Origin: Synechococcus sp. J7-Johnson
GTDB lineage: Bacteria > Cyanobacteriota > Cyanobacteriia > PCC-6307 > Cyanobiaceae
Assembly: GCF_024345795.1 (NCBI RefSeq)
Contig: NZ_JAGQBU010000004.1
Span: forward strand, 1-64,000
DNA length: 64,000 nucleotides
Direction: 5' to 3'
Of this stretch, positions 42,117 to 51,139 are shown in pieces. Position numbers and translations under genes: made by a program. The notes below the pieces were generated by a model. It was not told the origin of the DNA. It did no database searches and worked only from the letters and a program-made list of their open reading frames with translations. The number at the start of each line of letters is the position of its first letter. Position 1 is the stretch's first letter.

Positions 42117-43096
42117 GCCACCGCCCCCTCACGGAACAGGCGGCCGATGATCTCCTCCACCGGCGGATCATTGACCTCCAGATCGAGCACCGGAAAGGTC
42201 GAGAGCAAGCGGGAGATGGTTCCCGTGAGCTGATCCCTTGACACCAGCAGCCGCACCCGATGGCCGGCTACGGATTCGAGTTCGCCGAAACCACGGAAGG
42301 CCTCCGGCGGGTAGACCGCCCCAAGATCGCAGCAGACTTCCCGGTAGGGAGCGAGCTGCTGGGTCAGCTCCTGCAGGCTGCCGTCGTAGAAGAGCTGGCC
42401 CTGATGAATCAGCAGCACCCTCTGGCAGAGCGCAGTGATGTCGCCCATGTAGTGGCTGGTGAGCAGCACCGTGGCGCCGGTGCGACGGTTGTAGTCGGCG
42501 AGGAACTCACGCACCCGCACCTGGGCATTCACATCCAGCCCGAGGGTGGGTTCATCGAGAAAAAGCACGGAGGGGCGATGCAGCAGCGCTGCCAGCAACT
42601 CCGCCTTCATGCGCTGGCCGAGCGAAAGCTTGCGCACCGGCCGGCGCAGCTCCTCCCCCAGCTCCAGCATCTCGGCCAGTTCGTCGATGCGGCGGCGCGC
42701 ATCGGCATCACCGATGCCGTAGACCGCCGCATTGACCCGCAGGGAATCGAGCGGAGGCAGATCCCAGATCAGCTGCTGCTTCTGGCCCATCACCAGGGTG
42801 ATCGTGCGCAGAAACGCCGCCTGGCGGCGAAAGGGCCTGAAACCGGCCACCTCCACCTCCCCGGCACTGGGCTCGATCAGGCCGGTGAGCATCTTGAGGG
42901 TGGTGGTCTTGCCGGCGCCATTGGCGCCCAGGAAGCCCACCACCTCGCCGGACTCGATCGTGAAGCTGACATCCCGTACGGCCGGGATGTCCTTCAGCCG
43001 GCGGGCAAAGAAATGGCGCAGAGTTCCTCCCAGACCAGGCTGCTTGTCGGCCACCCGGAAGCTTTTGCCAAGCCCGCGGGCACGGATGATCGCCAT
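42113..43096 (-). CDS. ABC-2 transporter ATP-binding protein
   Basis: A 327-aa ABC ATPase. Walker A 'GFLGANGAGKTTTLKMLTGL' (~52-70), Q-loop near 'MGQKQQLIWDLP', signature 'KLSLGQRMKAELLAALLH', Walker B 'VLFLDEPTLGLDVNAQ' and a His switch in 'VLLTSHYMGDI'. A ~90-residue C-terminal extension is typical of drug-exporter ATPases. It drives the two permeases encoded immediately downstream. Confidence 0.95.
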   Translation of the reverse strand: MAIIRARGLGKSFRVADKQPGLGGTLRHFFARRLKDIPAVRDVSFTIESGEVVGFLGANGAGKTTTLKMLTGLIEPSAGEVEVAGFRPFRRQAAFLRTITLVMGQKQQLIWDLPPLDSLRVNAAVYGIGDADARRRIDELAEMLELGEELRRPVRKLSLGQRMKAELLAALLHRPSVLFLDEPTLGLDVNAQVRVREFLADYNRRTGATVLLTSHYMGDITALCQRVLLIHQGQLFYDGSLQELTQQLAPYREVCCDLGAVYPPEAFRGFGELESVAGHRVRLLVSRDQLTGTISRLLSTFPVLDLEVNDPPVEEIIGRLFREGAVA

Positions 43097-43141
43097 CTCA
43101 GTGCGGTCCCCGGCGCCGGGCGGTTGCCATATCGCCGACGC

Positions 43142-43567
43142 TCAATCCTCTCCCTCGTCTTCCAGCAGCAGGGAATGAAAGGCGGTATAGAGATCGGCGT
43201 GCTCCGCCGCCATGCTGGGGTCCGCCCTGGGGGGAGTGCTGCGGCCAGGACCTGATCGCCGGCTGGGCTGGCTGGCTGGGCTGGCGGCCTGGCCGGCCTG
43301 AGAGCGCCGCTCACTTGCCTGCTGGGCGGAACGGCTCGCCTCGAGGCCGCGCAGGCGCTCCATCAGGTGCGGCGGAACGTTGCCGTCTGGGCTCACCTGC
43401 ATCAGCTCGCGAAAGAGCTGCTCAGGGTCACGCTCCAGCTCCACCTGGTGGCGTTGCTCACTGGCCCTGGGCCTGGCACTGGCAGGCGGCACTGGTGCGG
43501 GCAGGGGCTGGGGCAGCTGCCGGCCCAGCTGGCGGAGGCGCTCGAGGCTGTGGGCGTCGAAGCTCAT
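43142..43567 (-). CDS. Hypothetical protein with Pro/Ser-rich linker
   Basis: A 141-aa soluble protein. 'SFDAHSLERLRQLGRQLPQP' opens it, and 'HQVELERDPEQLFRELMQVS' and 'GNVPPHLMERLRGLEASRSA' form a short helical region. The C-terminal third is Ser/Pro/Gln/Arg-rich and then 'EHADLYTAFHSLLLEDEGED'. No catalytic motif was recognised; a scaffold or adaptor protein of picocyanobacteria is possible. ATG 43567; longer frames overlap the pentapeptide gene. Confidence 0.6.
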   Translation of the reverse strand: MSFDAHSLERLRQLGRQLPQPLPAPVPPASARPRASEQRHQVELERDPEQLFRELMQVSPDGNVPPHLMERLRGLEASRSAQQASERRSQAGQAASPASQPSRRSGPGRSTPPRADPSMAAEHADLYTAFHSLLLEDEGED

Positions 43568-43586
43568 GGCAGCAGGGGCTCTGGGT

Positions 43587-44093
43587 TCAGGAACAGCCGA
43601 GGGTGTCGCGTGTGGCACGGCCCGTGACGGGGTTGGTGCCGCTGGCGATGGCGCACAGGGAGGTGAGCACATCCGCGCGCAGGGGCACGTTGGTGAAATC
43701 GGCCCCCTCAATCGCCACGTTCACAAACTTGGTGTTGAACGCAAATGCATCCTCGAGCACGGCATCGCGCAGGTCGGTGCCTTCGAGCACCGCCGAATCC
43801 AGGGTGGCCTCGCGCAGGTCGACGCCATGCATGTCGGCATCCTGGAGCTTGGCGCCAAACAGGCTGGCATTGCGCAGGTCGGCACCGGAGAGATTGGCGT
43901 CGCGCAGGTTGGTGAGATTGAACGTGACGCCCCGAAGGTCAGCGTCGTGGAAATCAGCGCCGATCAGTACCTGTTTGGCGTAGTCCATCGCGGCAGTGGC
44001 CGGAGCAGCCTGCAGCAACAACAGCAACGCCAGCAGGCCGCAGCCCATCCAGGCCACCAAGCCCGAGACCAGGGAACGCAGCGGGGCAGCCAT
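43587..44093 (-). CDS. Exported pentapeptide-repeat protein
   Basis: A 168-aa protein with a signal peptide ('[20 protein letters not shown]', cleavage near 'ATAA'), then about fifteen A(D/N)LXX-type pentapeptides ('[20 protein letters not shown]', '[20 protein letters not shown]'), which form a right-handed beta-helix. Two cysteines near the C-terminus ('SLCAIASG', 'DTLGCS') are placed as in thylakoid-lumen pentapeptide proteins, where they form a disulfide. Function of lumenal members is unknown. ATG 44093. Confidence 0.88.
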   Translation of the reverse strand: MAAPLRSLVSGLVAWMGCGLLALLLLLQAAPATAAMDYAKQVLIGADFHDADLRGVTFNLTNLRDANLSGADLRNASLFGAKLQDADMHGVDLREATLDSAVLEGTDLRDAVLEDAFAFNTKFVNVAIEGADFTNVPLRADVLTSLCAIASGTNPVTGRATRDTLGCS

Positions 44094-44132
44094 GGCACGG
44101 ACGAGACAGCCAGGGAACCCTAGGAAAAGCCA

Positions 44133-44555
44133 GTGACCAGAACCTTGCTCCAGAGCAGAACGCAACGCGCCCGAAGTCGCAGCGCCCTGCCGTGGGTCTG
44201 GGCTGAGCAGCGCGCCTGGCGACTGCTGCGCCAGCGGGGCTGGCGGCTCCTCGCCAGCCGCTGGCGTTGCCGCTGGGGGGAGCTGGACCTGGTGGTGACC
44301 AAGCCTGGCCGACTGCTGGTGGTGGAGGTGAAGGGCCGCCGCCGCTGCGGCGCCGATGGCTGGGGGGTGGCCGCCCTTGGAGCGATCAAGCGGCGGCGGC
44401 TGGCCAAGGCGCTGAGCTGCTGGCTGGCCGAGCACCCAGAGCAGGCCCAGCTGCCTCTGGAAGTGGTCTGTGCCCTGGTCCCCCTGCCGCCGGCGGGCGG
44501 TGCGGTGCGCTGGCTGCGCCTCGAAGCACTCGCAGCGGCTCAGGGGAACGACTGA
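44133..44555 (+). CDS. YraN family (UPF0102) nuclease-like protein
   Basis: A 140-aa basic protein with the restriction-endonuclease-like core: '[20 protein letters not shown]' supplies the E...D...ExK residues. '[20 protein letters not shown]' precedes it. YraN proteins are widespread and often near RNase HII or methyltransferase genes; their role is unclear. The GTG start at 44133 lies 39 bp from the divergent pentapeptide gene. Confidence 0.85.
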   Translation: MTRTLLQSRTQRARSRSALPWVWAEQRAWRLLRQRGWRLLASRWRCRWGELDLVVTKPGRLLVVEVKGRRRCGADGWGVAALGAIKRRRLAKALSCWLAEHPEQAQLPLEVVCALVPLPPAGGAVRWLRLEALAAAQGND

Positions 44556-44593
44556 GGACTGGCTCGCCCATGCAGGGGAGGAATGAGCCCCTC

Positions 44594-44956
44594 TCAGAGA
44601 CCTGGCGCCCGATCTGTTGGCTGATCTGCTGGAGGACCAGAGTGCTGCTCGGTTGGCGGCTGGCTGAACTCCACGGTGCAGCGGTAGCGGAAGTTGCCAG
44701 TACCAACCGTCATCTCCTGACAGCGATGCCGGCCTGGTATGGCCCCCCGCGGCACCAGTTGCCGGGCCCGCTGAAGCGCATTGCCCCTGTCCCAGACCGA
44801 GTCGGCGCTGACGCTGCCGGAGCGGGCCGGCGCCAGCCCAACCAGGCAGGGCAGAACGGCGGCCAAACAGCCCAGCCACCATGGCGGCCGCCGAACAAGG
44901 GCAGACCTGGGGAAGCGGACGGAGCGGATCGAAGGACTGATCAGAACGGGGGCCAT
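44594..44956 (-). CDS. Secreted hypothetical protein
   Basis: A 120-aa protein with an N-terminal hydrophobic segment ('[19 protein letters not shown]', ~26-44) and a short mature part with two cysteines ('RHRCQEM', 'RYRCTVEF') that may pair. '[17 protein letters not shown]' precedes them; the tail is Pro/Gln-rich and disordered. It is probably exported. No family recognised. It converges with yraN and diverges from rsmA. Confidence 0.55.
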   Translation of the reverse strand: MAPVLISPSIRSVRFPRSALVRRPPWWLGCLAAVLPCLVGLAPARSGSVSADSVWDRGNALQRARQLVPRGAIPGRHRCQEMTVGTGNFRYRCTVEFSQPPTEQHSGPPADQPTDRAPGL

Positions 44957-45034
44957 CGCAGCCGGGCAGGTCTGTGAGCCAGAGATAGCCAGATATCAGC
45001 CGCCCGGCCGGGCAATCTGGAAGGCTCGCCAGTC

Positions 45035-45901
45035 ATGCCCATGTCCTTCGGGGGCCATCACACCCGCAAGCGCTTCGGTCAGCACTGGCTCACCGACGGC
45101 AGCGTGCTGGAGCGGATCGTGGCGGCGGCGGAGTTGCAGCCGGGAGAGCGGGTGCTGGAGGTGGGCCCGGGGCGCGGAGCCCTCACGGAACGGCTCCTGG
45201 CCACATCGCTGGCAGAGCTCCATGCCATCGAACTCGACCGGGACCTGGTGGCCGGCCTGCGCCACCAGTTCTCTGACGACGAACGCTTCCAACTGCTGGA
45301 GGGCGACGTGTTGCGACTGGATTTACCACCGGCGGACAAGGTGGTGGCCAACATTCCATACAACATCACCGGTCCCCTGCTGGAGCGGCTGGTCGGCCGG
45401 CTCGACCGCCCCCTGGCCAGTCCCTACAGGCGGCTGGTGCTGCTCGTGCAGCAGGAAGTGGGCGAGCGCATCCGGGCGGTGGCCGGCAGCAGCGCCTTCA
45501 GCGCCCTCAGCGTGCGCCTCCAACTGCTGGCGCGCTGCCGCTCGGTCTGCGCCGTGCCACCCCGCTGCTTCCAGCCGCCACCGCGGGTGATGTCGGAGGT
45601 GATCGTGCTCGATCCCCTGCCGCCATCAGAGCAGCTGGATCCGGAGCAGGCCGGGCGGCTCGAGGGCCTGCTCAAGCGCTGCTTCTCTGCCCGTCGCAAG
45701 ATGCTGAGGAACAGTCTGGCCGGGCTCTGGCCCGAAGAAGAGCTGAGCGAGCGGGCCCAGCGGGCGGGCGTCTCCCTCCAGCAGCGGCCCCAGGAGCTCT
45801 CCCCCCAGCGCTGGGTGGAGCTGACCCGCCAGCTGTACCTCTCGTCACAGAACCCACGTGAGTGCACCTCAGCCATCCCAGATCCAACCGCCCATGGTTG
45901 A
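45035..45901 (+). CDS. rsmA: 16S rRNA (adenine1518/1519-N6)-dimethyltransferase RsmA/KsgA
   Basis: A 288-aa SAM-dependent methyltransferase: '[19 protein letters not shown]' (N-terminal), SAM loop '[17 protein letters not shown]' (~40-56), '[14 protein letters not shown]' and the catalytic '[18 protein letters not shown]' (~104-121). It dimethylates two adenines in the 16S rRNA 3' hairpin late in 30S assembly. ispE begins 8 bp before its stop, a coupling common in cyanobacteria. Confidence 0.97.
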   Translation: MPMSFGGHHTRKRFGQHWLTDGSVLERIVAAAELQPGERVLEVGPGRGALTERLLATSLAELHAIELDRDLVAGLRHQFSDDERFQLLEGDVLRLDLPPADKVVANIPYNITGPLLERLVGRLDRPLASPYRRLVLLVQQEVGERIRAVAGSSAFSALSVRLQLLARCRSVCAVPPRCFQPPPRVMSEVIVLDPLPPSEQLDPEQAGRLEGLLKRCFSARRKMLRNSLAGLWPEEELSERAQRAGVSLQQRPQELSPQRWVELTRQLYLSSQNPRECTSAIPDPTAHG

Positions 45902-46904
45902 CCCTCTCTCAGCTGACAGCCGCCAGGCCCCCGTGCTGGTGGAGGCCCCGGCAAAGATCAACCTGCATCTGGAAGTGCTCGGGCTGCGCAGCGATGGCTT
46001 CCACGAGCTGGCGATGGTGATGCAGAGCCTCGATCTGGCCGATCGCCTGGCTATCGAGCCCAGAAGCGATGGAGCGATAGTGCTGCGCTGCCACGACAGC
46101 ACGCTTCCCACCGACGGGAGCAACCTGGTGGTGCGGGCCGCCGAGCTGCTCAGGCAGCACGCCGGCCGGCCGGAGCTTGGGGCCACGATCGAGCTGGAGA
46201 AGCGCATTCCGATCGGCGCCGGCCTGGCCGGCGGCTCCAGCGACGGAGCCGCTGCCCTGCTTGGCCTGAACCGGCTCTGGGGGCTCCAGCTCGGCGACAG
46301 CACCCTGCAGCAGCTGGCGGCGGAGCTGGGTTCGGATGTGCCCTTCACCCTCTCCGGCGGCACCCAGCTCTGCTTCGGCCGAGGTGAAATCCTCGAGCCG
46401 GTGCCCCTGACCGAATCAGGTCCACGCGCCCTGGGACCCCAGGGGCCCGAAGAGCTGGGGGTGCTGCTGATCAAAGACCCGGCCGCCAGTGTCTCCACTC
46501 CCTGGGCCTATGGCCGTTGCCGTGAGCTGCGAGGGGATTTCTATCTCGAATACGAGAGCGACTTCGAACAACGGCGGCAGAGCCTGCGCGATGGAGCGCT
46601 GCTGGCCGCTCTGCATGGGGAGAGAGCCGTGCCGCCCCTGCGCAACGACCTGCAGGCGGTGGTGGAGCCGGAGCAGCAGAGCGTGCGAACGGGGCTGGCC
46701 TTGCTGCGCCAGGCGATCGATCCCCTGGCGGTGGCGATGAGCGGGTCAGGGCCCAGCCTGTTCGCCCTCTTCGCTGGACTGGCGCGGGCCGAGGCAGCCC
46801 GTGACCAGCTCAGGGATCGTCTCGCCGATGGAGGATTCGAGGTCTGGTGCTGCCGCTGCAGCAGCATGGGGGTGAGGATTGTTCAACCAGACCAGGCCCC
46901 ATGA
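45894..46904 (+). CDS. ispE: 4-(cytidine-5'-diphospho)-2-C-methyl-D-erythritol kinase
   Basis: A 336-aa GHMP kinase of the MEP isoprenoid pathway. '[20 protein letters not shown]' near the N-terminus, the ATP loop '[20 protein letters not shown]' (~104-122) and '[15 protein letters not shown]' near the C-terminus are diagnostic. ATG 45894 overlaps rsmA by 8 bp and the stop overlaps DUF3082 (ATGA). Same pathway as dxs in this window. Confidence 0.97.
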   Translation: MVDPLSADSRQAPVLVEAPAKINLHLEVLGLRSDGFHELAMVMQSLDLADRLAIEPRSDGAIVLRCHDSTLPTDGSNLVVRAAELLRQHAGRPELGATIELEKRIPIGAGLAGGSSDGAAALLGLNRLWGLQLGDSTLQQLAAELGSDVPFTLSGGTQLCFGRGEILEPVPLTESGPRALGPQGPEELGVLLIKDPAASVSTPWAYGRCRELRGDFYLEYESDFEQRRQSLRDGALLAALHGERAVPPLRNDLQAVVEPEQQSVRTGLALLRQAIDPLAVAMSGSGPSLFALFAGLARAEAARDQLRDRLADGGFEVWCCRCSSMGVRIVQPDQAP

Positions 46905-47215
46905 GCACTCCGGAGCCAACCGAGTCCCAGCCAGGCACCCCGCGCAAGGGACCGCTCAGCTTCCTCTCCGGCGCCCTCACCAGTGGGCTGCTGGCCTGGG
47001 TCTGCCTGGGCCTGAGCGTGCGGGTGGTGGATTGGTACAGCCTGCATCCGCCGCACTACAGCAAGGCCTTTGCCCAGAGCATCGGCACGGCCATGAAGAC
47101 GCTGGTGGTGGGCATGAGTTTTCTGGCCACCTTCACCTTTGCGTTCGTCGCCCTGGGGCTGAGCCTTGTCTTCATTCGCAGCTTGCTGCCGGTTGAAAAG
47201 GGCGAGGCTTCCTAA
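46901..47215 (+). CDS. DUF3082 membrane protein
   Basis: A 104-aa protein with two membrane helices ('[20 protein letters not shown]' and '[20 protein letters not shown]') joined by '[20 protein letters not shown]'. This layout is the DUF3082 family of cyanobacteria and plastids. Function unknown. The start overlaps the ispE stop by 4 bp, so expression is tied to the rsmA-ispE operon. Confidence 0.82.
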   Translation: MSTPEPTESQPGTPRKGPLSFLSGALTSGLLAWVCLGLSVRVVDWYSLHPPHYSKAFAQSIGTAMKTLVVGMSFLATFTFAFVALGLSLVFIRSLLPVEKGEAS

Positions 47216-47239
47216 GCTGCCAATGAGCCTGACAAAGCC

Positions 47240-47335
47240 ATGACTCCCCACGACCTAGGCCTGCTGGCCCTGTTGCTCTCTCCTGGCATGCTGCTCTCGG
47301 TGCTGTTGCTGGCCACCTTCGCCGCCGGGGGCTGA
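47240..47335 (+). CDS. 31-aa single-helix membrane peptide
   Basis: An ATG-to-stop frame of 32 codons encodes a nearly continuous hydrophobic helix ('LGLLALLLSPGMLLSVLLLA') with a short polar start and 'FAAGG' end. It lies between DUF3082 and pdhB in the direction of the operon. Size and composition resemble small thylakoid subunits, but I do not recognise a named one (not PsaM, PetN, PetL or PsbM by motif). Might be a conserved picocyanobacterial peptide. Confidence 0.55.
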   Translation: MTPHDLGLLALLLSPGMLLSVLLLATFAAGG

Positions 47336-47416
47336 GCCCGATCACCAACTGCCGGTAGCCGACGCCTGAGATAAGTTGGCCGCTCCACCGGCACTCGCCG
47401 GGTTCGCACACCGTCC

Positions 47417-48400
47417 GTGGCCGAGACCCTTCTCTTCAACGCCTTGCGCGACGCCATCGACGAGGAGATGGCCCGCGATCCCTACGTGTGTGTGTTCGGG
47501 GAGGACGTCGGCCAGTACGGCGGGTCCTACAAAGTCACCAAGGACCTCTACGAGAAGTACGGCGAACTGAGGGTGCTCGACACCCCTATTGCCGAGAACA
47601 GTTTCACCGGCATGGCCGTCGGTGCCGCGATGACGGGCCTGCGCCCGATCGTGGAGGGCATGAATATGGGTTTCCTGCTGCTGGCCTTCAACCAGATCTC
47701 CAACAACATGGGAATGCTGCGCTACACCAGCGGCGGCAACTACACCATTCCCACCGTGGTGCGCGGTCCCGGTGGTGTGGGGCGCCAGCTGGGGGCTGAG
47801 CACAGCCAGCGGCTTGAGGCTTATTTCCACGCCGTGCCGGGCATCAAGATCGTGGCGGTGAGCACCCCGACGAACGCCAAGGGCCTGATGAAGGCCGCCA
47901 TCCGCGACAACAACCCAGTGCTCTTCTTCGAGCACGTGCTCCTCTACAACCTCAGCGAGGAGATTCCAGAGGGGGATTACATCTGCTCCCTCGCCCAGGC
48001 GGAGGTTGTTCAGGAAGGCACAGACGTGACGATCCTCACCTATTCACGGATGCGCTACCACTGCCTCAAGGCGGTGGAGCAGCTTGAGGCCGATGGAGTG
48101 AGTGTGGAACTGATCGATCTGATCAGCCTTAAACCCTTCGATATGGACACCATCACCCGCTCGATCCGCAAGACCCACAAGGTGCTGGTGGTGGAGGAGT
48201 GCATGAAAACCGGCGGCATCGGAGCCGAATTACTGGCCCTGATCACCGAGCACTGCTTCGATGATCTAGACGCCCGGCCCGTTCGCCTGTCCAGCCAGGA
48301 CATCCCCACTCCCTACAACGGCGCCCTCGAGAATCTGACGATCATCCAGCCCCACCAGATCGTCGCGGCGGCCAGCCAGCTCAAGGCAGGCACGATCTGA
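47417..48400 (+). CDS. pdhB: Pyruvate dehydrogenase E1 component subunit beta
   Basis: A 327-aa E1-beta subunit: '[20 protein letters not shown]', '[20 protein letters not shown]', '[20 protein letters not shown]' and '[20 protein letters not shown]' match cyanobacterial and plastid PdhB. With E1-alpha it binds ThDP and decarboxylates pyruvate towards acetyl-CoA; pdhA is not in the window. The start is GTG 47417. secD starts 1 nt after its stop, an unusual metabolic/secretion gene pairing known in cyanobacteria. Confidence 0.96.
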   Translation: MAETLLFNALRDAIDEEMARDPYVCVFGEDVGQYGGSYKVTKDLYEKYGELRVLDTPIAENSFTGMAVGAAMTGLRPIVEGMNMGFLLLAFNQISNNMGMLRYTSGGNYTIPTVVRGPGGVGRQLGAEHSQRLEAYFHAVPGIKIVAVSTPTNAKGLMKAAIRDNNPVLFFEHVLLYNLSEEIPEGDYICSLAQAEVVQEGTDVTILTYSRMRYHCLKAVEQLEADGVSVELIDLISLKPFDMDTITRSIRKTHKVLVVEECMKTGGIGAELLALITEHCFDDLDARPVRLSSQDIPTPYNGALENLTIIQPHQIVAAASQLKAGTI

Positions 48401-48401
48401 G

Positions 48402-49916
48402 ATGGCACGCCAGCAGGGGTTGTTTGCCCTGATCCTTGCCCTGGCGATCGCCGCCGGGGCCGTTCTGTTCAGCTTCCCCCTGCAGCTCGGTCTCGATCTG
48501 CGAGGCGGCAGCCAGCTCACCCTGCAGGTGCTGCCGGCCGGCGCCATCAAAACGGTGAAGCGAGAGCAGCTGGAGGCCGTCAAGGAGGTGCTCGACCGTC
48601 GCGTCAACGGTCTGGGCGTAGCCGAATCAACCCTCCAGACCATCGGTGAGGATCAGCTGGTGCTGCAGCTTCCGGGCGAGCAGGACCCCACCCGGGCCGC
48701 CAAGGTGTTCGGCACCACCGCTCTGCTCGAATTCCGCGCCCAGAAGCCCGGCACCGAGCAGGAAATGCAGGGGCTGCTGCGGCTCAAGCGCCAGGCCCAG
48801 TCCGTGCTCGACCTCAGCCGGCGGCGCACCCCAGCTGATCCGGCTGAGCCCGTGGCACCAGACCAGCCACCGGCTCCGGCCCCCAGCTTTCCCGCCGAAG
48901 ATCTGGCCAAGGCCTTGCGGGAGCTCGGGGTGGCGGTGCCGGCAGGAGCCGGTGAAACCGAGCAGATCGAAGCCCTGCTCGATGAAGTGAACAAACGGGT
49001 GGTGGCCCTCTACGAGCCCGCTCTGCTCTCCGGCAAGGACCTGGTCAGCGCCGGCAGACAGCAGCAGCAGACCGGAACCGGCTGGGACGTGACCCTGAAC
49101 TTCAACCGCCAGGGCGGCGAGGCCTTCGCCAAGCTCACCCAGGCGATCGCCGGCAGCAATCGCCTGCTCGGCATCGTGCTCGATGGCCGCTCGATCAGCG
49201 AAGCTTCTGTGAGCCAGGAGTTCGCCGCGGCCGGTATCACCGGGGGGGCCGCCAGCATCACCGGCAACTTCACGGCCGAAGAAGCCCGAGACCTGGAGGT
49301 GCAACTGCGGGGCGGCTCACTGCCACTTCCCGTGAAGATCATCGAGGTGCGCACCGTCGGCCCCCTACTTGGGGCTGAAAACATCCGCACCAGCCTGGTG
49401 GCCGCCCTTGCGGGCCTGGCTCTGGTGGCCGTGTTCATGGTGGTGGTCTACCGGCTGCCAGGGGCTGTGGCTGTGGTCGCCCTCAGCCTTTACTCCCTCT
49501 TCAACCTGGCCAGCTACGCCCTGATCCCCGTGACCCTCACCCTGCCGGGAATAGCGGGCTTCATCCTCTCGATCGGCATGGCGGTGGACGCCAATGTGCT
49601 GATCTTCGAGCGAGTTAAGGAGGAGCTGCGCTCGGGCAACACCCTCATCCGCTCCATCGACACTGGCTTCTCCCTGGCCTTTTCCTCAATCCTCGATGGC
49701 CATGTCACCGGCCTGATCAGCTGCATTGCCCTTTTTGCACTCGGAACTGGCCTGGTCAAAGGCTTTGCCGTCACCCTCGGCATAGGTCTGCTGCTCAGCC
49801 TGTTCACCGCCCTTTCCTGCACCCGCGTCCTACTGCGGCTGATGATGAGTTACCCCACCCTGCGGCGCCCCAGCTACTTCCTGCCCAGTCACCAGCTGCC
49901 CTCGACAGCCGCCTGA
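48402..49916 (+). CDS. secD: Protein translocase subunit SecD
   Basis: A 504-aa RND-type translocase subunit. N-terminal helix, then 'LGLDLRGGSQLTLQVLPAG', a large exported P1 domain containing a Pro/Ala-rich loop (~residues 140-165), and five C-terminal helices with 'SIGMAVDANVLIFERVKEEL' and 'SFSLAFSSILDGH'-like region. SecDF uses the proton gradient to complete export through SecYEG at plasma and thylakoid membranes. Genes pdhB-secD-secF run with gaps of 1 and 6 nt. Confidence 0.96.
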   Translation: MARQQGLFALILALAIAAGAVLFSFPLQLGLDLRGGSQLTLQVLPAGAIKTVKREQLEAVKEVLDRRVNGLGVAESTLQTIGEDQLVLQLPGEQDPTRAAKVFGTTALLEFRAQKPGTEQEMQGLLRLKRQAQSVLDLSRRRTPADPAEPVAPDQPPAPAPSFPAEDLAKALRELGVAVPAGAGETEQIEALLDEVNKRVVALYEPALLSGKDLVSAGRQQQQTGTGWDVTLNFNRQGGEAFAKLTQAIAGSNRLLGIVLDGRSISEASVSQEFAAAGITGGAASITGNFTAEEARDLEVQLRGGSLPLPVKIIEVRTVGPLLGAENIRTSLVAALAGLALVAVFMVVVYRLPGAVAVVALSLYSLFNLASYALIPVTLTLPGIAGFILSIGMAVDANVLIFERVKEELRSGNTLIRSIDTGFSLAFSSILDGHVTGLISCIALFALGTGLVKGFAVTLGIGLLLSLFTALSCTRVLLRLMMSYPTLRRPSYFLPSHQLPSTAA

Positions 49917-49922
49917 GCACCC

Positions 49923-50954
49923 ATGACTTCCTCCTCGTCTGGATCGTCAGCATTGCCGCCGATCCAGTATTTCCGGATTACGCGCCACAGGCGCATCGCC
50001 TGGTGGGGTTCGCTTGCGGCCTGTCTGATCAGCCTGGTCGGCATCGGCCTATCCTGGCTGAACCCCGCCATCGGCGCTCCGCTCAAGCCTGGCCTCGATT
50101 TCACCGGTGGCACCCGCATCCAGCTGGAGCGGGCCTGCTATCCCAGCTGCTCGGGGATCACGGTGCCCCAGGTGGCTGAACAGCTCGAGAGCCTGAAGCT
50201 TCCCAGCGAGGAAGGCGCGGCAGCTCCAGCTCTGCGGGGGGCACCCGTGCAGGTGCTGGATCAGGGCCGCTCGATCGAGCTGCGCCTGCCCATCCTGAGC
50301 GCCGTACAGGGGACTGCCCTGATCGGCCAGCTGGCCACCAGCCTTGGGCCCTTCAAGGATGGAGGCACGTCGGTGGACACCATCGGACCCACCCTTGGGG
50401 CCCAGTTGCTGCGCAGCAGCCTCCTCTCGCTGCTGGTCAGCTTTGCGGCCATCGCCCTTTACATCACCTTCCGCTACGACAAGATCTTCGCCTTTCTGGC
50501 GATCCTCTGCCTGGCCCACGACGTGCTGATCACCACCGGGCTGTTCGCCTGGCTTGGGCTGCTGCTGGGAATCGAGGTGGACTCCCTGTTCGCCGTGGCC
50601 CTGATCACGGTCGCCGGCTATTCCGTCAATGACACCGTGGTGGTGTTCGACCGGATCCGGGAGCAGAAAGAAAGCCTGGGGGCCTTCCCCTTCAGTGATC
50701 AGGTGGATGTGGCCGTCGATGCCACCTTGACCCGCTCGCTTTACACCTCGCTCACCACCTTGCTGCCCCTGCTGGGCATCCTCTTCTTCGGCGGCAGCAG
50801 TCTGTTCTGGTTTTCCGTGGCCCTCACAGTCGGCATAAGTGTCGGCAGCTGGTCGAGCATCGGTGTGGCCCCCACCCTGCTGCCCCTGCTCAGCGGCAAG
50901 GGCTTCGTGGGCTCAGCTCAATCGGATGGGGCGGCCCCTGCTGGCTCAGCCTGA
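49923..50954 (+). CDS. secF: Protein translocase subunit SecF
   Basis: A 343-aa partner of SecD with one N-terminal helix ('AWWGSLAACLISLVGIGLSW'), 'PGLDFTGGTRIQLERACYPS', a periplasmic domain with two extra cysteines ('ERACYPSCSG'), and five C-terminal helices including 'GYSVNDTVVVFDRIREQKES' and 'RSLYTSLTTLLPLLGILFFG'. The stop shares its A with the next start (TGATG), so the 61-aa membrane gene downstream is translationally coupled. Confidence 0.96.
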   Translation: MTSSSSGSSALPPIQYFRITRHRRIAWWGSLAACLISLVGIGLSWLNPAIGAPLKPGLDFTGGTRIQLERACYPSCSGITVPQVAEQLESLKLPSEEGAAAPALRGAPVQVLDQGRSIELRLPILSAVQGTALIGQLATSLGPFKDGGTSVDTIGPTLGAQLLRSSLLSLLVSFAAIALYITFRYDKIFAFLAILCLAHDVLITTGLFAWLGLLLGIEVDSLFAVALITVAGYSVNDTVVVFDRIREQKESLGAFPFSDQVDVAVDATLTRSLYTSLTTLLPLLGILFFGGSSLFWFSVALTVGISVGSWSSIGVAPTLLPLLSGKGFVGSAQSDGAAPAGSA

Positions 50955-51139
50955 TGCGGCGCCTCCCGCCGCTCATCCCAGTGCTGCTGGCTCTGTTGGC
51001 CCTGGGCGATCTCAGGTCGGAACTGCGGCTGCTGGCCGACCATTTCACCTGGTCGTCCATGCTCACAGCGATTCAGCAGCACCCCCTGGCCGTATCGGTC
51101 CTGCTGCTCACCCCCAGCCTGATCCGGCACTACCGCTGA
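50954..51139 (+). CDS. Small membrane hypothetical protein downstream of secF
   Basis: A 61-aa protein with an N-terminal hydrophobic stretch ('LPPLIPVLLALLALGDL') and a second one ('PLAVSVLLLTPSLI'), separated by 'RSELRLLADHFTWSSMLTAI'. It starts inside the secF stop codon (TGATG) and ends in TGATCA, which also holds the stop of the converging AI-2E gene. The coupling suggests an accessory to SecDF or a thylakoid protein. No known family recognised. Confidence 0.65.
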   Translation: MRRLPPLIPVLLALLALGDLRSELRLLADHFTWSSMLTAIQQHPLAVSVLLLTPSLIRHYR

